The position numbers were made by a program, and so were the translations under genes. Shown piece by piece: positions 53,666 through 60,980 of a stretch of 64,000 nucleotides of DNA. Source of the DNA: an uncultured Clostridium sp. (GTDB taxonomy: Bacteria; Bacillota; Clostridia; TANB77; CAG-508); assembly GCA_900552555.1 (NCBI GenBank), contig URZW01000005.1, positions 24,671-88,670 on the forward strand. The letters are read 5' to 3'. Each line of letters starts with the position of its first letter. Within the stretch, counting starts at the first letter, position 1. Below the pieces are notes generated by a model, which was not told the DNA's origin, did not search any database, and worked only from the letters and a program-made list of their open reading frames with translations.

Positions 53666-54880
53666 ATGGTGACAAATTTTTCATTAAATGATAATACTCA
53701 AAAAGAAATATTAAAGCACCTAGAAATAACATCAAAATTACTAAGTAAAGTAGGAACAGAATTATCTGGAACACAAAAGGAAAGTATGATATATGCAATG
53801 CCTGATTTAGGAATAGCACAAAATGGCACAAGAATGTTAGGTGGATTTTACACAGGTTCTTGCTATTCTTGGGATTCTGATGTTCCATTTATTCCTGTAG
53901 ATGCAACTGTGAATGTTTGTGGTACAGCGGTTTATAGATTAAAGCAAAAAATAACGCCACAGGAGTTTCAAAGAAGATTAGATGGAGTTATGAAAAATAG
54001 AGAAATATATTTAAAATATGCAACAACACATCTTCCATCACAAATATTGGATTCAATTGATTTAGAAAGAGAAGATAAATTTTATTGGAATTATAATGTA
54101 GGAAATCATTTTGCAATTTTGGCAGAACAAAATGGAGAAAATTTTGAACTTCCAGAAGGTCAATATATGATAGTTCATGCTTCTGCAATAGAATTAAAAA
54201 AAGATAACTTAAAATATGGCTTATATCCTGTAGAAGGTAACTGGTATTATGATGATATTCAAACAATATATGATGATAAAGAAAATAGATATTTAAGATA
54301 TATTTATGGAAAAAAAGCTGATCAATTTTCAGAATTAGCTAATATATTACAAAGAATAAATAAAGATAGAAATAGATATTTTTGTAATGCTGTTTTAGGC
54401 GAATTGGCAGGTGAAGAAGTTATTAATTTAAGTCATTATGGAATGCCTACTAAAAATGCTATATGTATAGGTTGTCAATGGGAACAAGATAACTTTACTT
54501 TATTAACTGCACCTGGAAACGACATTTATTTAGTCCATCCTGATTTATCTTCTAAAAATACAATAAAATTAAAAGATAAACAAATTACTCTAACACCACA
54601 TGGCTGCGGTGTAATGCTTAAAAATAGTAGTGATACAATTGAATATTTAGCTGATGGAATACTAATTGGAAATAAGCATTTCAAAAATGGAGAAAGTATT
54701 AATATTGAAAATGATGTATTGGTAAGAACAAATGGTATGTATTCAGAACAGGTAAAACAACATATAGAAAAAGTCTTGGACACATGTCCTGGAACAATTT
54801 ATGGTCAAATTCACCAGTTATTTGCAAGGACAAAATATGGAGACTTTGATTATAGTAGAAGAGATATAGAAAGAGAATAG
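53666..54880 (+). CDS. Divergent RtcB-like RNA ligase family protein
   Basis: A 404-residue protein, close to the 408 of E. coli RtcB, which joins RNA 2',3'-cyclic phosphate and 5'-OH ends using GTP and Mn2+. By eye, the RtcB active-site positions line up in order: MPD (45-47); Cys85 in VNVCGTAV (E. coli Cys78); Asn147-His148 in VGNHF (Asn167-His168); His171 in MIVHASA (His185); His257 in EVINLSHYG (His281, where E. coli has EEINCHHNY); and His312 in PHGCGVM (His337, SHGAGRVM). Spacing between the last two matches within one residue. Differences: Asp75 appears to be Asn83 and the RKGA loop is not conserved. Activity may therefore differ. ATG 53666 follows AAAGGGG. Confidence 0.65.
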   Translation: MVTNFSLNDNTQKEILKHLEITSKLLSKVGTELSGTQKESMIYAMPDLGIAQNGTRMLGGFYTGSCYSWDSDVPFIPVDATVNVCGTAVYRLKQKITPQEFQRRLDGVMKNREIYLKYATTHLPSQILDSIDLEREDKFYWNYNVGNHFAILAEQNGENFELPEGQYMIVHASAIELKKDNLKYGLYPVEGNWYYDDIQTIYDDKENRYLRYIYGKKADQFSELANILQRINKDRNRYFCNAVLGELAGEEVINLSHYGMPTKNAICIGCQWEQDNFTLLTAPGNDIYLVHPDLSSKNTIKLKDKQITLTPHGCGVMLKNSSDTIEYLADGILIGNKHFKNGESINIENDVLVRTNGMYSEQVKQHIEKVLDTCPGTIYGQIHQLFARTKYGDFDYSRRDIERE

Positions 54881-54896
54881 ATAGGAGATTTTTATA

Positions 54897-55454
54897 ATGG
54901 AAATATTATTAACAAGACATGGTCAAACGGAATGGAATTTATTAAAAAAAGTACAAGGAAAAGCAGATATAGAATTAAATGAAAAAGGAATCCAACAAGC
55001 AGAAGAAACAAGAGATTTCTTGAAAAATGAAAAAATAGATTTAATTCTATGTTCTCCTTTAAAGAGAGCCTTACAAACTGCTGAAATTATTAATCAAGGA
55101 AGAAATATTAGGATGATAATAGATGAAAGAGTTTCAGAAAGGGATTTTGGAGAATTTGAAGGAATGCCTAATACTGACTTTGATTTTAATGCTTTTTGGA
55201 GTTACAAGCAAAATTTAAAATATGATAAAGCAGAAAATATAAAGGACTTTTTCGGAAGGGTATATGATTTTTTGGAGAGCATCAAAAATGAATATGCTGG
55301 AAAAAGAATATTAATAGTGGCACATGGAGGTATTAGTATACCAGTTAAATGTTATTTTGAAGGAATACCAAATACCGAAACTTTATTACCATTATGTTTA
55401 GGAAATTGTGAGGTTGCAAAATATTCTTATAAAGAATTAGATTTAGAAAGATAA
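54897..55454 (+). CDS. Histidine phosphatase family protein
   Basis: A 185-residue phosphoglycerate-mutase-like phosphatase. The phosphohistidine motif is LTRHGQTEWN (His at 8), the acid/base Glu lies in ERDFGEFEG and the second His in VAHGGIS. It follows the RtcB-like gene by 16 bases with a GGAG binding site, so the two are co-transcribed. The substrate is unknown; acting on RNA-end or nucleotide phosphates would fit the neighbour but is inference. Confidence 0.9.
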   Translation: MEILLTRHGQTEWNLLKKVQGKADIELNEKGIQQAEETRDFLKNEKIDLILCSPLKRALQTAEIINQGRNIRMIIDERVSERDFGEFEGMPNTDFDFNAFWSYKQNLKYDKAENIKDFFGRVYDFLESIKNEYAGKRILIVAHGGISIPVKCYFEGIPNTETLLPLCLGNCEVAKYSYKELDLER

Positions 55455-55459
55455 AATGT

Positions 55460-55499
55460 TATAGAAATTTGCCACTAACGGTGGCAGATTTCTATAATT
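55460..55499. terminator. Bidirectional terminator after the phosphatase gene
   Basis: Nested hairpin TATAGAAATTTGCCAC / GTGGCAGATTTCTATA between convergent genes. Confidence 0.75.
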
Positions 55500-56676
55500 C
55501 AAAATTCCAATCTTTTTCATATTCTTCATTTTCAATTTGTTTTTCTGAATCAAGATAAATATCATTTTCAAATTCAAAATCCTTAATAAATTCATCTTCA
55601 GAAGATACTGAAAACTTATTACATACCCAATGTATGAATTTATCAACTGTTTTCTGTAATGTGTTTATAATTTTTCGTAAAAAGCTATTTTCTTTTTCCA
55701 ACTTGTAGATTTTATCTTCATATTTATTTTCAACTTTTCGTATTTCTTCTTTAAGTTTTGTAGAATAGTCATTTTCCATATTTTCGCACTTTTCTTTTAA
55801 CTCTCTATTTTCACACATTATAGATTTTCTTCCTTTTTCATATTTTGAAGCTCTTTCTACAGTATTAACTTGACTTTGTAGTGTCAAATAAAGTAAAGAA
55901 TTTTGTTCTTGTAATTCTTTAATCATTTTATCTCTTGGCTCTACAACTAATTCTTGTATTTTTTCATCTCTATTTCGTACTAATTTTCCAAAGCTTTTAA
56001 CATCAGGAGTTTCTGGTAATTCTAGTTTTATATCTTTAAGCACTGTTTTAGTATTTTCAAAATTTGTAATTTTCTTATAATCTTCAACAGACAAATGTAC
56101 TCTTTCACTAGGATTTCCTCTTTCTAAATCAAATCCATTTGCAGTTATATAAGAGTGAAAAGCATTTTGTAATTGCCTATAACTATCTTTAGCTTCCCAA
56201 AATTCACTACAAGCGATTTTATCAATGTTATTACCTTTTTTATCTGTAGTATGAACTACTGGAATAAAAACTAAGTGCATATGTGGAGTTTCCTCATCCA
56301 TATGCACTTTTGCAGACAAAATATATTGTTCTCCCAACTCTTTATATTCACATACAAATTTGTAAGCTGTTTCAAAATATCTTTTAGTTTCATCTTCTCC
56401 AATTGTGTCGAAGAAGGCTTTATCAGATGTAATTATATATTCACAAATAATATTACTAACTGTTTTGATTTGACCTTTTAAATTATATTCTTTTCGTATT
56501 CTATCAAATTCTTTTTCATAAGTAAATTGAGTATCTTTTAATGAATAATTCAAATAGGATTTTTCTTTATCAATATTTTTATTGGAATAGTTTTTATTTC
56601 TTCTTTCATTGTGTCTAAATATTCCTTTTAAATTTTCTCTTTTGTATTTTGCATTTCTAATTATTGCATAACTCAT
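55492..56676 (-). CDS. mob: MobV-family relaxase (plasmid mobilization/recombination protein)
   Basis: A 394-residue Mob_Pre protein. Motif I RHNERRN is near residue 21. The metal-binding motif is HMDEETPHMH (125-134), the HxDE...PHxH signature of MobV relaxases such as pMV158 MobM. The C-terminal half is a coiled coil (about 250-350). It nicks oriT and pilots the strand in transfer. ATG follows AAGGAGGAATGC, and a pMV158-like nick sequence lies 78 bases upstream. Confidence 0.95.
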   Translation of the reverse strand: MSYAIIRNAKYKRENLKGIFRHNERRNKNYSNKNIDKEKSYLNYSLKDTQFTYEKEFDRIRKEYNLKGQIKTVSNIICEYIITSDKAFFDTIGEDETKRYFETAYKFVCEYKELGEQYILSAKVHMDEETPHMHLVFIPVVHTTDKKGNNIDKIACSEFWEAKDSYRQLQNAFHSYITANGFDLERGNPSERVHLSVEDYKKITNFENTKTVLKDIKLELPETPDVKSFGKLVRNRDEKIQELVVEPRDKMIKELQEQNSLLYLTLQSQVNTVERASKYEKGRKSIMCENRELKEKCENMENDYSTKLKEEIRKVENKYEDKIYKLEKENSFLRKIINTLQKTVDKFIHWVCNKFSVSSEDEFIKDFEFENDIYLDSEKQIENEEYEKDWNFEL

Positions 56677-56739
56677 ATATGCATTCCTCCTTTTCTAGCA
56701 CAGCAAAATAACACTATGCTGGTTAAATTTTTTCTCTTT

Positions 56740-56810
56740 TTTCAATTGTGTTGTAACACACTATGACACTTTTTTACCCTTATGGGAAAAAGTGTCAGTG
56801 TGGTAGGGAC
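56740..56810 (-). other. oriT: Candidate origin of transfer (oriT)
   Basis: On the minus strand ATAGTGTGTTA (56754-56764) matches the pMV158 nick region TAGTGTG/TTA. It is flanked by the inverted repeats GTGTTGTAACAC and ACACTTTTTTACCC / GGGAAAAAGTGT. Its position just before the relaxase gene, reading the same way, fits MobV systems. Confidence 0.65.
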
Positions 56811-56822
56811 ACCCTACACCCG

Positions 56823-56857
56823 TTTTACCTAAATATGCTACTAGCAATTTAGGTAAA
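56823..56857. repeat. Inverted repeat between oriT and the replication gene
   Basis: TTTACCTAAAT / ATTTAGGTAAA arms around 12 bases; adjacent GTAGGG-ACA-CCCTAC is a second small hairpin. Likely the terminator of the RepA gene or part of the origin region. Confidence 0.5.
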
Positions 56858-56861
56858 GTCA

Positions 56862-57416
56862 TTACACATTAGCATATAAGCTGTTTAAAAATTCAGGCGA
56901 ATAATCTCTACCAGAATATCTCATTGAATTTTTATTAGCCTTATTATTTTTATAAGTATAATTATTATTAGTATTGATTGCACAGAAATTTTCCGATTCG
57001 GTAATCGTAGAATCTCCGTTTATATAATCGTAATTTTTACGATTATGTGATATTTCTATATTTTGATGTTGTATTTTTGCAACATATATAAGCTTAGGTT
57101 TACTAAAACCTTGTTTCTTTTCATATATTAACTTAACATCTGATAATTGTTTAAATGCTTTAGTAACAGTTTTATCAGATAGATTTAATTTATCTTGTAC
57201 TTCTTTTCTAGTAAATATCAAATACACATTTCCATTTTCATCATGCCAATTATTTTTTATAGATAAAGATAATCTATCTAATAAGAAACCATATAACAAT
57301 TTACTATCAGAATTTAATGTATTTTTATATAAAGGATTTACGAACAATTCCTGTGGTATTTGATAATATTTATGGTTTAAAGTTTCATTAACTTTATAAA
57401 AATTAAAATCTTGCAT
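56862..57416 (-). CDS. repA: RepA_N-type replication initiator
   Basis: A 184-residue protein with the RepA N-terminal winged-helix domain (YYQIPQELFVNPLYKNTLNS, SKLLYGFLLDRLSLSIKNNW, RKEVQDKLNLSDKTVTKAF). It initiates replication of plasmids and some integrative elements after excision. It is shorter than large plasmid RepA proteins, with an Asn-rich tail. ATG 57416 follows AAGGAAAGG; a longer reading would begin before this site. Confidence 0.85.
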   Translation of the reverse strand: MQDFNFYKVNETLNHKYYQIPQELFVNPLYKNTLNSDSKLLYGFLLDRLSLSIKNNWHDENGNVYLIFTRKEVQDKLNLSDKTVTKAFKQLSDVKLIYEKKQGFSKPKLIYVAKIQHQNIEISHNRKNYDYINGDSTITESENFCAINTNNNYTYKNNKANKNSMRYSGRDYSPEFLNSLYANV

Positions 57417-57591
57417 ATATTTTCCTTTCCTTCGCACGACAATCGATTTTGTGGCGAAAAATTAGAACAGGTAATAAACTATGCCTGTTCGTTTTGAATT
57501 TTAAATATGCAAAATTTGATTAAAAGCAAGATTTGACATTTTATGTAAAATGTAGTATAATATAATTACAAATTAATTAGGAGGTGCTGTT

Positions 57592-57840
57592 ATGACAGTA
57601 ACAAACAAAACATCGGTCGCACTTGAAATCTTAGGTGGAAGTCTTAAACCCAATGAATCGCGGGAATATACTGAAATGATGTTCAATACATTGGACATTC
57701 ACTCTGAAATTGGAAGCTGTGTTATCACAACTGAATATGGACAGAGAAGTTTCAAAAACTACGGTAAATTGGTAGCAAAAGAAGGCAGAAAGAAGAATGA
57801 ACATGGAATGAAAAACATTATCGTTTCTTCTATTGACTAA
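57592..57840 (+). CDS. Unknown protein, 82 residues
   Basis: A small protein, probably beta-rich (SVALEILGGSLKPNESREYT). Function unknown. It has a strong AGGAGGTG ribosome binding site and its own terminator. The sequence is richer in G+C than the rest of the element. It lies at the right end, between repA and attR, with its back to repA. Confidence 0.6.
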   Translation: MTVTNKTSVALEILGGSLKPNESREYTEMMFNTLDIHSEIGSCVITTEYGQRSFKNYGKLVAKEGRKKNEHGMKNIIVSSID

Positions 57841-57857
57841 TTAGCCCTAAGAAATTG

Positions 57858-57883
57858 GACACTATGCCGAAAGGTATAGTGTC
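57858..57883 (+). terminator. Terminator of the 82-residue gene
   Basis: GACACTATGCC, GAAA tetraloop, GGTATAGTGTC. Confidence 0.7.
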
Positions 57884-57908
57884 TATTTCATGTTATACTG
57901 CTTAAAAT

Positions 57909-57930
57909 TTTTCTAACAAATTTCTAACAA
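57909..57930 (+). repeat. Integrase arm-site candidate, right end
   Basis: TTTCTAACAAA followed by TTTCTAACAA; same orientation as the left copy at 46527. Confidence 0.55.
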
Positions 57931-58083
57931 AACTTAAACAAGTTATGTCAGATTTATATAAATTATAAAATGTATATGTTACAATAAAAATCAACAAAAT
58001 AGTTTGAAATAATAAGGTTTTGAGTACAAAAATAACAGGATTAAAAAGTATTATTCATTACTAACCATTAAAATGATAGAATA

Positions 58084-58141
58084 ACTTAAAATCCTGCGGT
58101 TGAATAAACCGTGCCGGTTCGATTCCGGACATCTGCACCAT
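58084..58141 (+). repeat. Attachment site attR (duplicated tRNA-Leu 3' half)
   Basis: A 58-base copy of the tRNA-Leu 3' half with one change (A at 58129 instead of C). It is preceded by unrelated sequence, so it is not a tRNA gene. Confidence 0.93.
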
Positions 58142-58142
58142 T

Positions 58143-58177
58143 AAATCACAAGTTTTTATTAAAAAACTTGTGATTTT
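58143..58177 (+). terminator. Chromosomal terminator beyond attR
   Basis: AAATCACAAGTTTTT / AAAAACTTGTGATTTTT hairpin. It was probably the original tRNA-Leu terminator before insertion. Confidence 0.7.
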
Positions 58178-58236
58178 TGCTTTTTAATATTTGAAGTTTG
58201 GTCCAAAATAAAATATATTAAATATTGGAGGCCAAA

Positions 58237-59226
58237 ATGAAAATAGATAATCCACCTTATACAATAACTGATAAAATGTTAAATTTAGCAACAAGCATAA
58301 TGGAAAAAATTGGAGAAGCAAATTATTTTGAAAGTTTAAATAGATTTCCAGAATTAAGAAGAAAAACAAGAATACAATCAATCCATTCTTCTTTAGCTAT
58401 TGAAAATAATCAATTATCATTGTTTCAAGTTGAAGCTGTAATAAATGGAAAAGCAGTTATAGGAGAACAAAAAGATATTCAAGAGGTAAAAAATGCATAT
58501 AAAGCTTATGAAGAAATTGACAATGTGAATCCATATTTTGTAGATGATTTAAAAAAGATACAAGGAATCCTAACTTTTGCTATTGAAGATGATAGCGGAA
58601 AATTTAGAAATCATGGAGAAGCTGTTTATGATGGGGATATTCAAATATTTATGGCTCCACCTCATAGAATGGTTCCAACATTAATGGATAATTTGTTTAA
58701 TTGGATGAATGAAGTAAAAGAAAAAGTTAATCCTTTAATTTTATCTTCTATATTTCATTATGAATATGTATTTATACACCATTTTTCAGATGGAAATGGA
58801 AGAACTGCAAGATTATGGCAAACAGCAATACTTGCACATTGGAAAGATTTATTCAAATATATTCCAATAGAAACTATAATAAGGAAACATCAAGAAGAAT
58901 ATTATACAGCAATTCAAAATTGTAATAATGCAGGAAATTCAAATGAGTTTATTGAATTTATGCTTAAAATTATAAATGAAGCTGTAGATGGAATAATTGT
59001 TACATCTAATCAAGAAACTACACAAGAAACTACACAAAAGACTACACAAGAAAAAATAATAAATTTAATTAAGAAAAATCCGGCTATTACACAAGTAGAA
59101 ATGGCTAAAATACTTGATTTAACAAGAGATGGTATATCATATAATATTAAAATTCTAAAAGAAAAAGGTATAATTGAAAGAGTTGGCTCTACTAAAAATG
59201 GAATTTGGAAAATAAAGAAAAAATAG
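58237..59226 (+). CDS. Fic family protein with winged-helix domain
   Basis: A 329-residue Fic (AMP-transferase type) protein. The catalytic motif HHFSDGNGRTAR fits HxFx(D/E)GNGRxxR. The inhibitory helix motif (S/T)xxxE(G/N) is present near the N-terminus (SLAIEN, Ser52-Asn57), so the enzyme is self-inhibited (class II Fic). A linker with repeated QETTQETTQKTT leads to a winged helix (TQVEMAKILDLTRDGI). It adds AMP or a related group to target proteins; the target is unknown. ATG 58237 follows TTGGAGG. Confidence 0.92.
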   Translation: MKIDNPPYTITDKMLNLATSIMEKIGEANYFESLNRFPELRRKTRIQSIHSSLAIENNQLSLFQVEAVINGKAVIGEQKDIQEVKNAYKAYEEIDNVNPYFVDDLKKIQGILTFAIEDDSGKFRNHGEAVYDGDIQIFMAPPHRMVPTLMDNLFNWMNEVKEKVNPLILSSIFHYEYVFIHHFSDGNGRTARLWQTAILAHWKDLFKYIPIETIIRKHQEEYYTAIQNCNNAGNSNEFIEFMLKIINEAVDGIIVTSNQETTQETTQKTTQEKIINLIKKNPAITQVEMAKILDLTRDGISYNIKILKEKGIIERVGSTKNGIWKIKKK

Positions 59227-59327
59227 TAAATAGTACTAGATTTTTACATAAAAAGGTGATATAATAAAAAAGCTCACCAAAAGGTGAATGTATCAATAAA
59301 CCTAGCTAATTATAGGAGGAAAAAAGT

Positions 59328-59717
59328 ATGAAAGCTAAGTATTTAAGATTTGCAAAGCTCGTAACTGAAAGTGTAAACAATCGGTTAAGCGAAGAAACAC
59401 CGGAAAGAGAAGAAGAAATGCTCTTTTCATGGATTATGGCAGTTCTTCATTATAATATTTATAATGAACCGCCAAAAAGCAAATATCAAGTAATAATTAA
59501 AGAAAAATCCAATTACAAATTTAAAAAAGTTGTACTGGATGAGGGATATTTTGCTCAGTATGTTTCTTCGTGTAGCAGGGAAGAGTTTATGCCTATACTT
59601 GAAAAAGTGATAGCTGCAATAAATGAACTTCAGGCTGTAAACGGATACAAATTTAATGCGAAATCAACTGGAACTAAAGATAGTATTAAAATTACAGTTG
59701 AGATGGACAAAATTTGA
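59328..59717 (+). CDS. Unknown protein, 129 residues
   Basis: A soluble alpha/beta protein of unknown family (FSWIMAVLHYNIYNEPP, VIAAINELQAVNGYKF). It has a strong ATAGGAGG ribosome binding site and a strong terminator. It is one of several single-gene units with a base composition richer in G+C than the core genes. Confidence 0.6.
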   Translation: MKAKYLRFAKLVTESVNNRLSEETPEREEEMLFSWIMAVLHYNIYNEPPKSKYQVIIKEKSNYKFKKVVLDEGYFAQYVSSCSREEFMPILEKVIAAINELQAVNGYKFNAKSTGTKDSIKITVEMDKI

Positions 59718-59727
59718 TGCTTAAGCC

Positions 59728-59756
59728 AAAGGGGCAGGAAATTTTCCTGTCCCTTT
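59728..59756 (+). terminator. Strong terminator of the 129-residue gene
   Basis: AAAGGGGCAGGAAA / TTTTCCTGTCCCTTT followed by A/T-rich sequence. Confidence 0.85.
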
Positions 59757-59772
59757 AAAAAAAATAAATTAG

Positions 59773-59822
59773 TTACTGTATAATGGTTTCCTATCTATCA
59801 TAAGAAAACCATTATACAGTAA
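59773..59822. repeat. Short hairpin related to the MITE-like element
   Basis: Fifty bases with perfect 17-bp ends TTACTGTATAATGGTTT. The sequence matches the ends of the element at 15684 (TTACTATATAATGGTTT), so this is probably a reduced copy. Confidence 0.7.
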
Positions 59823-59943
59823 TTTAAATTAAACAAATTTTCAATAAAAGTATTTACAAAATAAAAGTAAGTGTTATAAAATGTATTTGAATTTGAGATA
59901 GAAATACACAAAATTATATACAGAAAAAAAGGGAGAAATAAAA

Positions 59944-60801
59944 ATGGCTGTAATTATAGATGGAAAAGAATTAGCAAAAAAAATAAGATCAAATTTAAAA
60001 ATAGAGTGTGAAGAATTAAAGAAAAAAAATATAAAATCAAAATTAGCAGTAATAATGGTGGGAGAAGACCCAGCATCAAAAGTATATGTAAGAAATAAAA
60101 GTAGGGCATGTGAAGATGTTGGAATAGAATATGAAGAATATTTATTAGGTGAGAAAACAACACAAAAAGAATTAATTGAACTAATAAAAAAATTAAATAA
60201 TGACAAAACAGTAAATGGAATATTGTTACAAAGCCCAATACCATCAAATTTAGATATAAATGAAGCATTTAGAACAATATTACCAGAAAAAGATGTTGAT
60301 GGATTTAATCCAGTAAATGTAGGAAAACTAGTATTAAATCAAGACACATTTGTATCTTGTACACCATATGGAATAATGAAAATGTTTGAAGAATATAATA
60401 TTGACTTGACTGGTAAAAATGTGGTAATATTAGGAAGAAGTAACATTGTAGGTAAACCATTAATACACTGTTGTTTAAACAAAAATGCAACAGTAACATC
60501 TTGTCATTCTAAAACACAAAATTTGGCACAAAAAACAAAAGAAGCAGATATATTGATATCAGCAATTGGAAAAGCAAATTTTGTTACAACAGATATGGTA
60601 AAGAGAGATGCTGTTGTAATTGATGTAGGAATAAATAGATTAGAAAATGGCAAAATTACTGGGGATGTCGATTTCGAAAATGTAAAGGAAAAAGCAAGCT
60701 ATATTACGCCGGTTCCTGGGGGAGTTGGACCGATGACAATAGCTATGCTTATGAATAATGTTATTAAGGCTACTAAGAGACAAAATAACATGATAGACTA
60801 A
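59944..60801 (+). CDS. folD: Bifunctional methylenetetrahydrofolate dehydrogenase/cyclohydrolase
   Basis: A 285-residue FolD that interconverts 5,10-methylene-, methenyl- and 10-formyl-tetrahydrofolate. It has the catalytic Lys in YVRNKSRACEDVGI, the QSPIPSNLD loop, the GRSNIVGKPL Rossmann motif and TPVPGGVGPMTIAMLM. Full length. ATG follows AAAGGGAG; the gene has its own terminator. Confidence 0.96.
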   Translation: MAVIIDGKELAKKIRSNLKIECEELKKKNIKSKLAVIMVGEDPASKVYVRNKSRACEDVGIEYEEYLLGEKTTQKELIELIKKLNNDKTVNGILLQSPIPSNLDINEAFRTILPEKDVDGFNPVNVGKLVLNQDTFVSCTPYGIMKMFEEYNIDLTGKNVVILGRSNIVGKPLIHCCLNKNATVTSCHSKTQNLAQKTKEADILISAIGKANFVTTDMVKRDAVVIDVGINRLENGKITGDVDFENVKEKASYITPVPGGVGPMTIAMLMNNVIKATKRQNNMID

Positions 60802-60837
60802 GAAAAAAATTTAACTAAAATAAAATATAATAAAGTG

Positions 60838-60859
60838 GGACACAGAATATTTGTGTCTC
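60838..60859 (+). terminator. Terminator after folD
   Basis: GACACAGAATATTTGTGTC hairpin then TCTTTTT. Confidence 0.7.
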
Positions 60860-60980
60860 TTTTTGTGTTTTAAAGTAAAAATTATTCAAAAATTAAAGAT
60901 TTATTCAGATATGTTTTTAGTTGCATGGAGTTAATTCGTTTTACCCCAAAATAATAGTAAAAAAAGAAAGGAAAATAAAA

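Larger units (their letters stand above)
46410..58141. mobile_element. Integrative mobilizable element in tRNA-Leu(UAA)
   Basis: About 11.7 kb bounded by a 58-bp direct repeat. It carries an integrase and excisionase at the left end, cargo in the middle, and a MobV relaxase with oriT and a RepA_N replication protein at the right end. It has no conjugation machinery, so it would need a helper for transfer. It supplies its own terminator just after the tRNA. Confidence 0.93.

Noticed and set aside
58084..58141. Possible second tRNA-Leu
   Set aside because: Only the 3' half is present; the acceptor 5' strand and D-arm are missing, so it is the attR copy.
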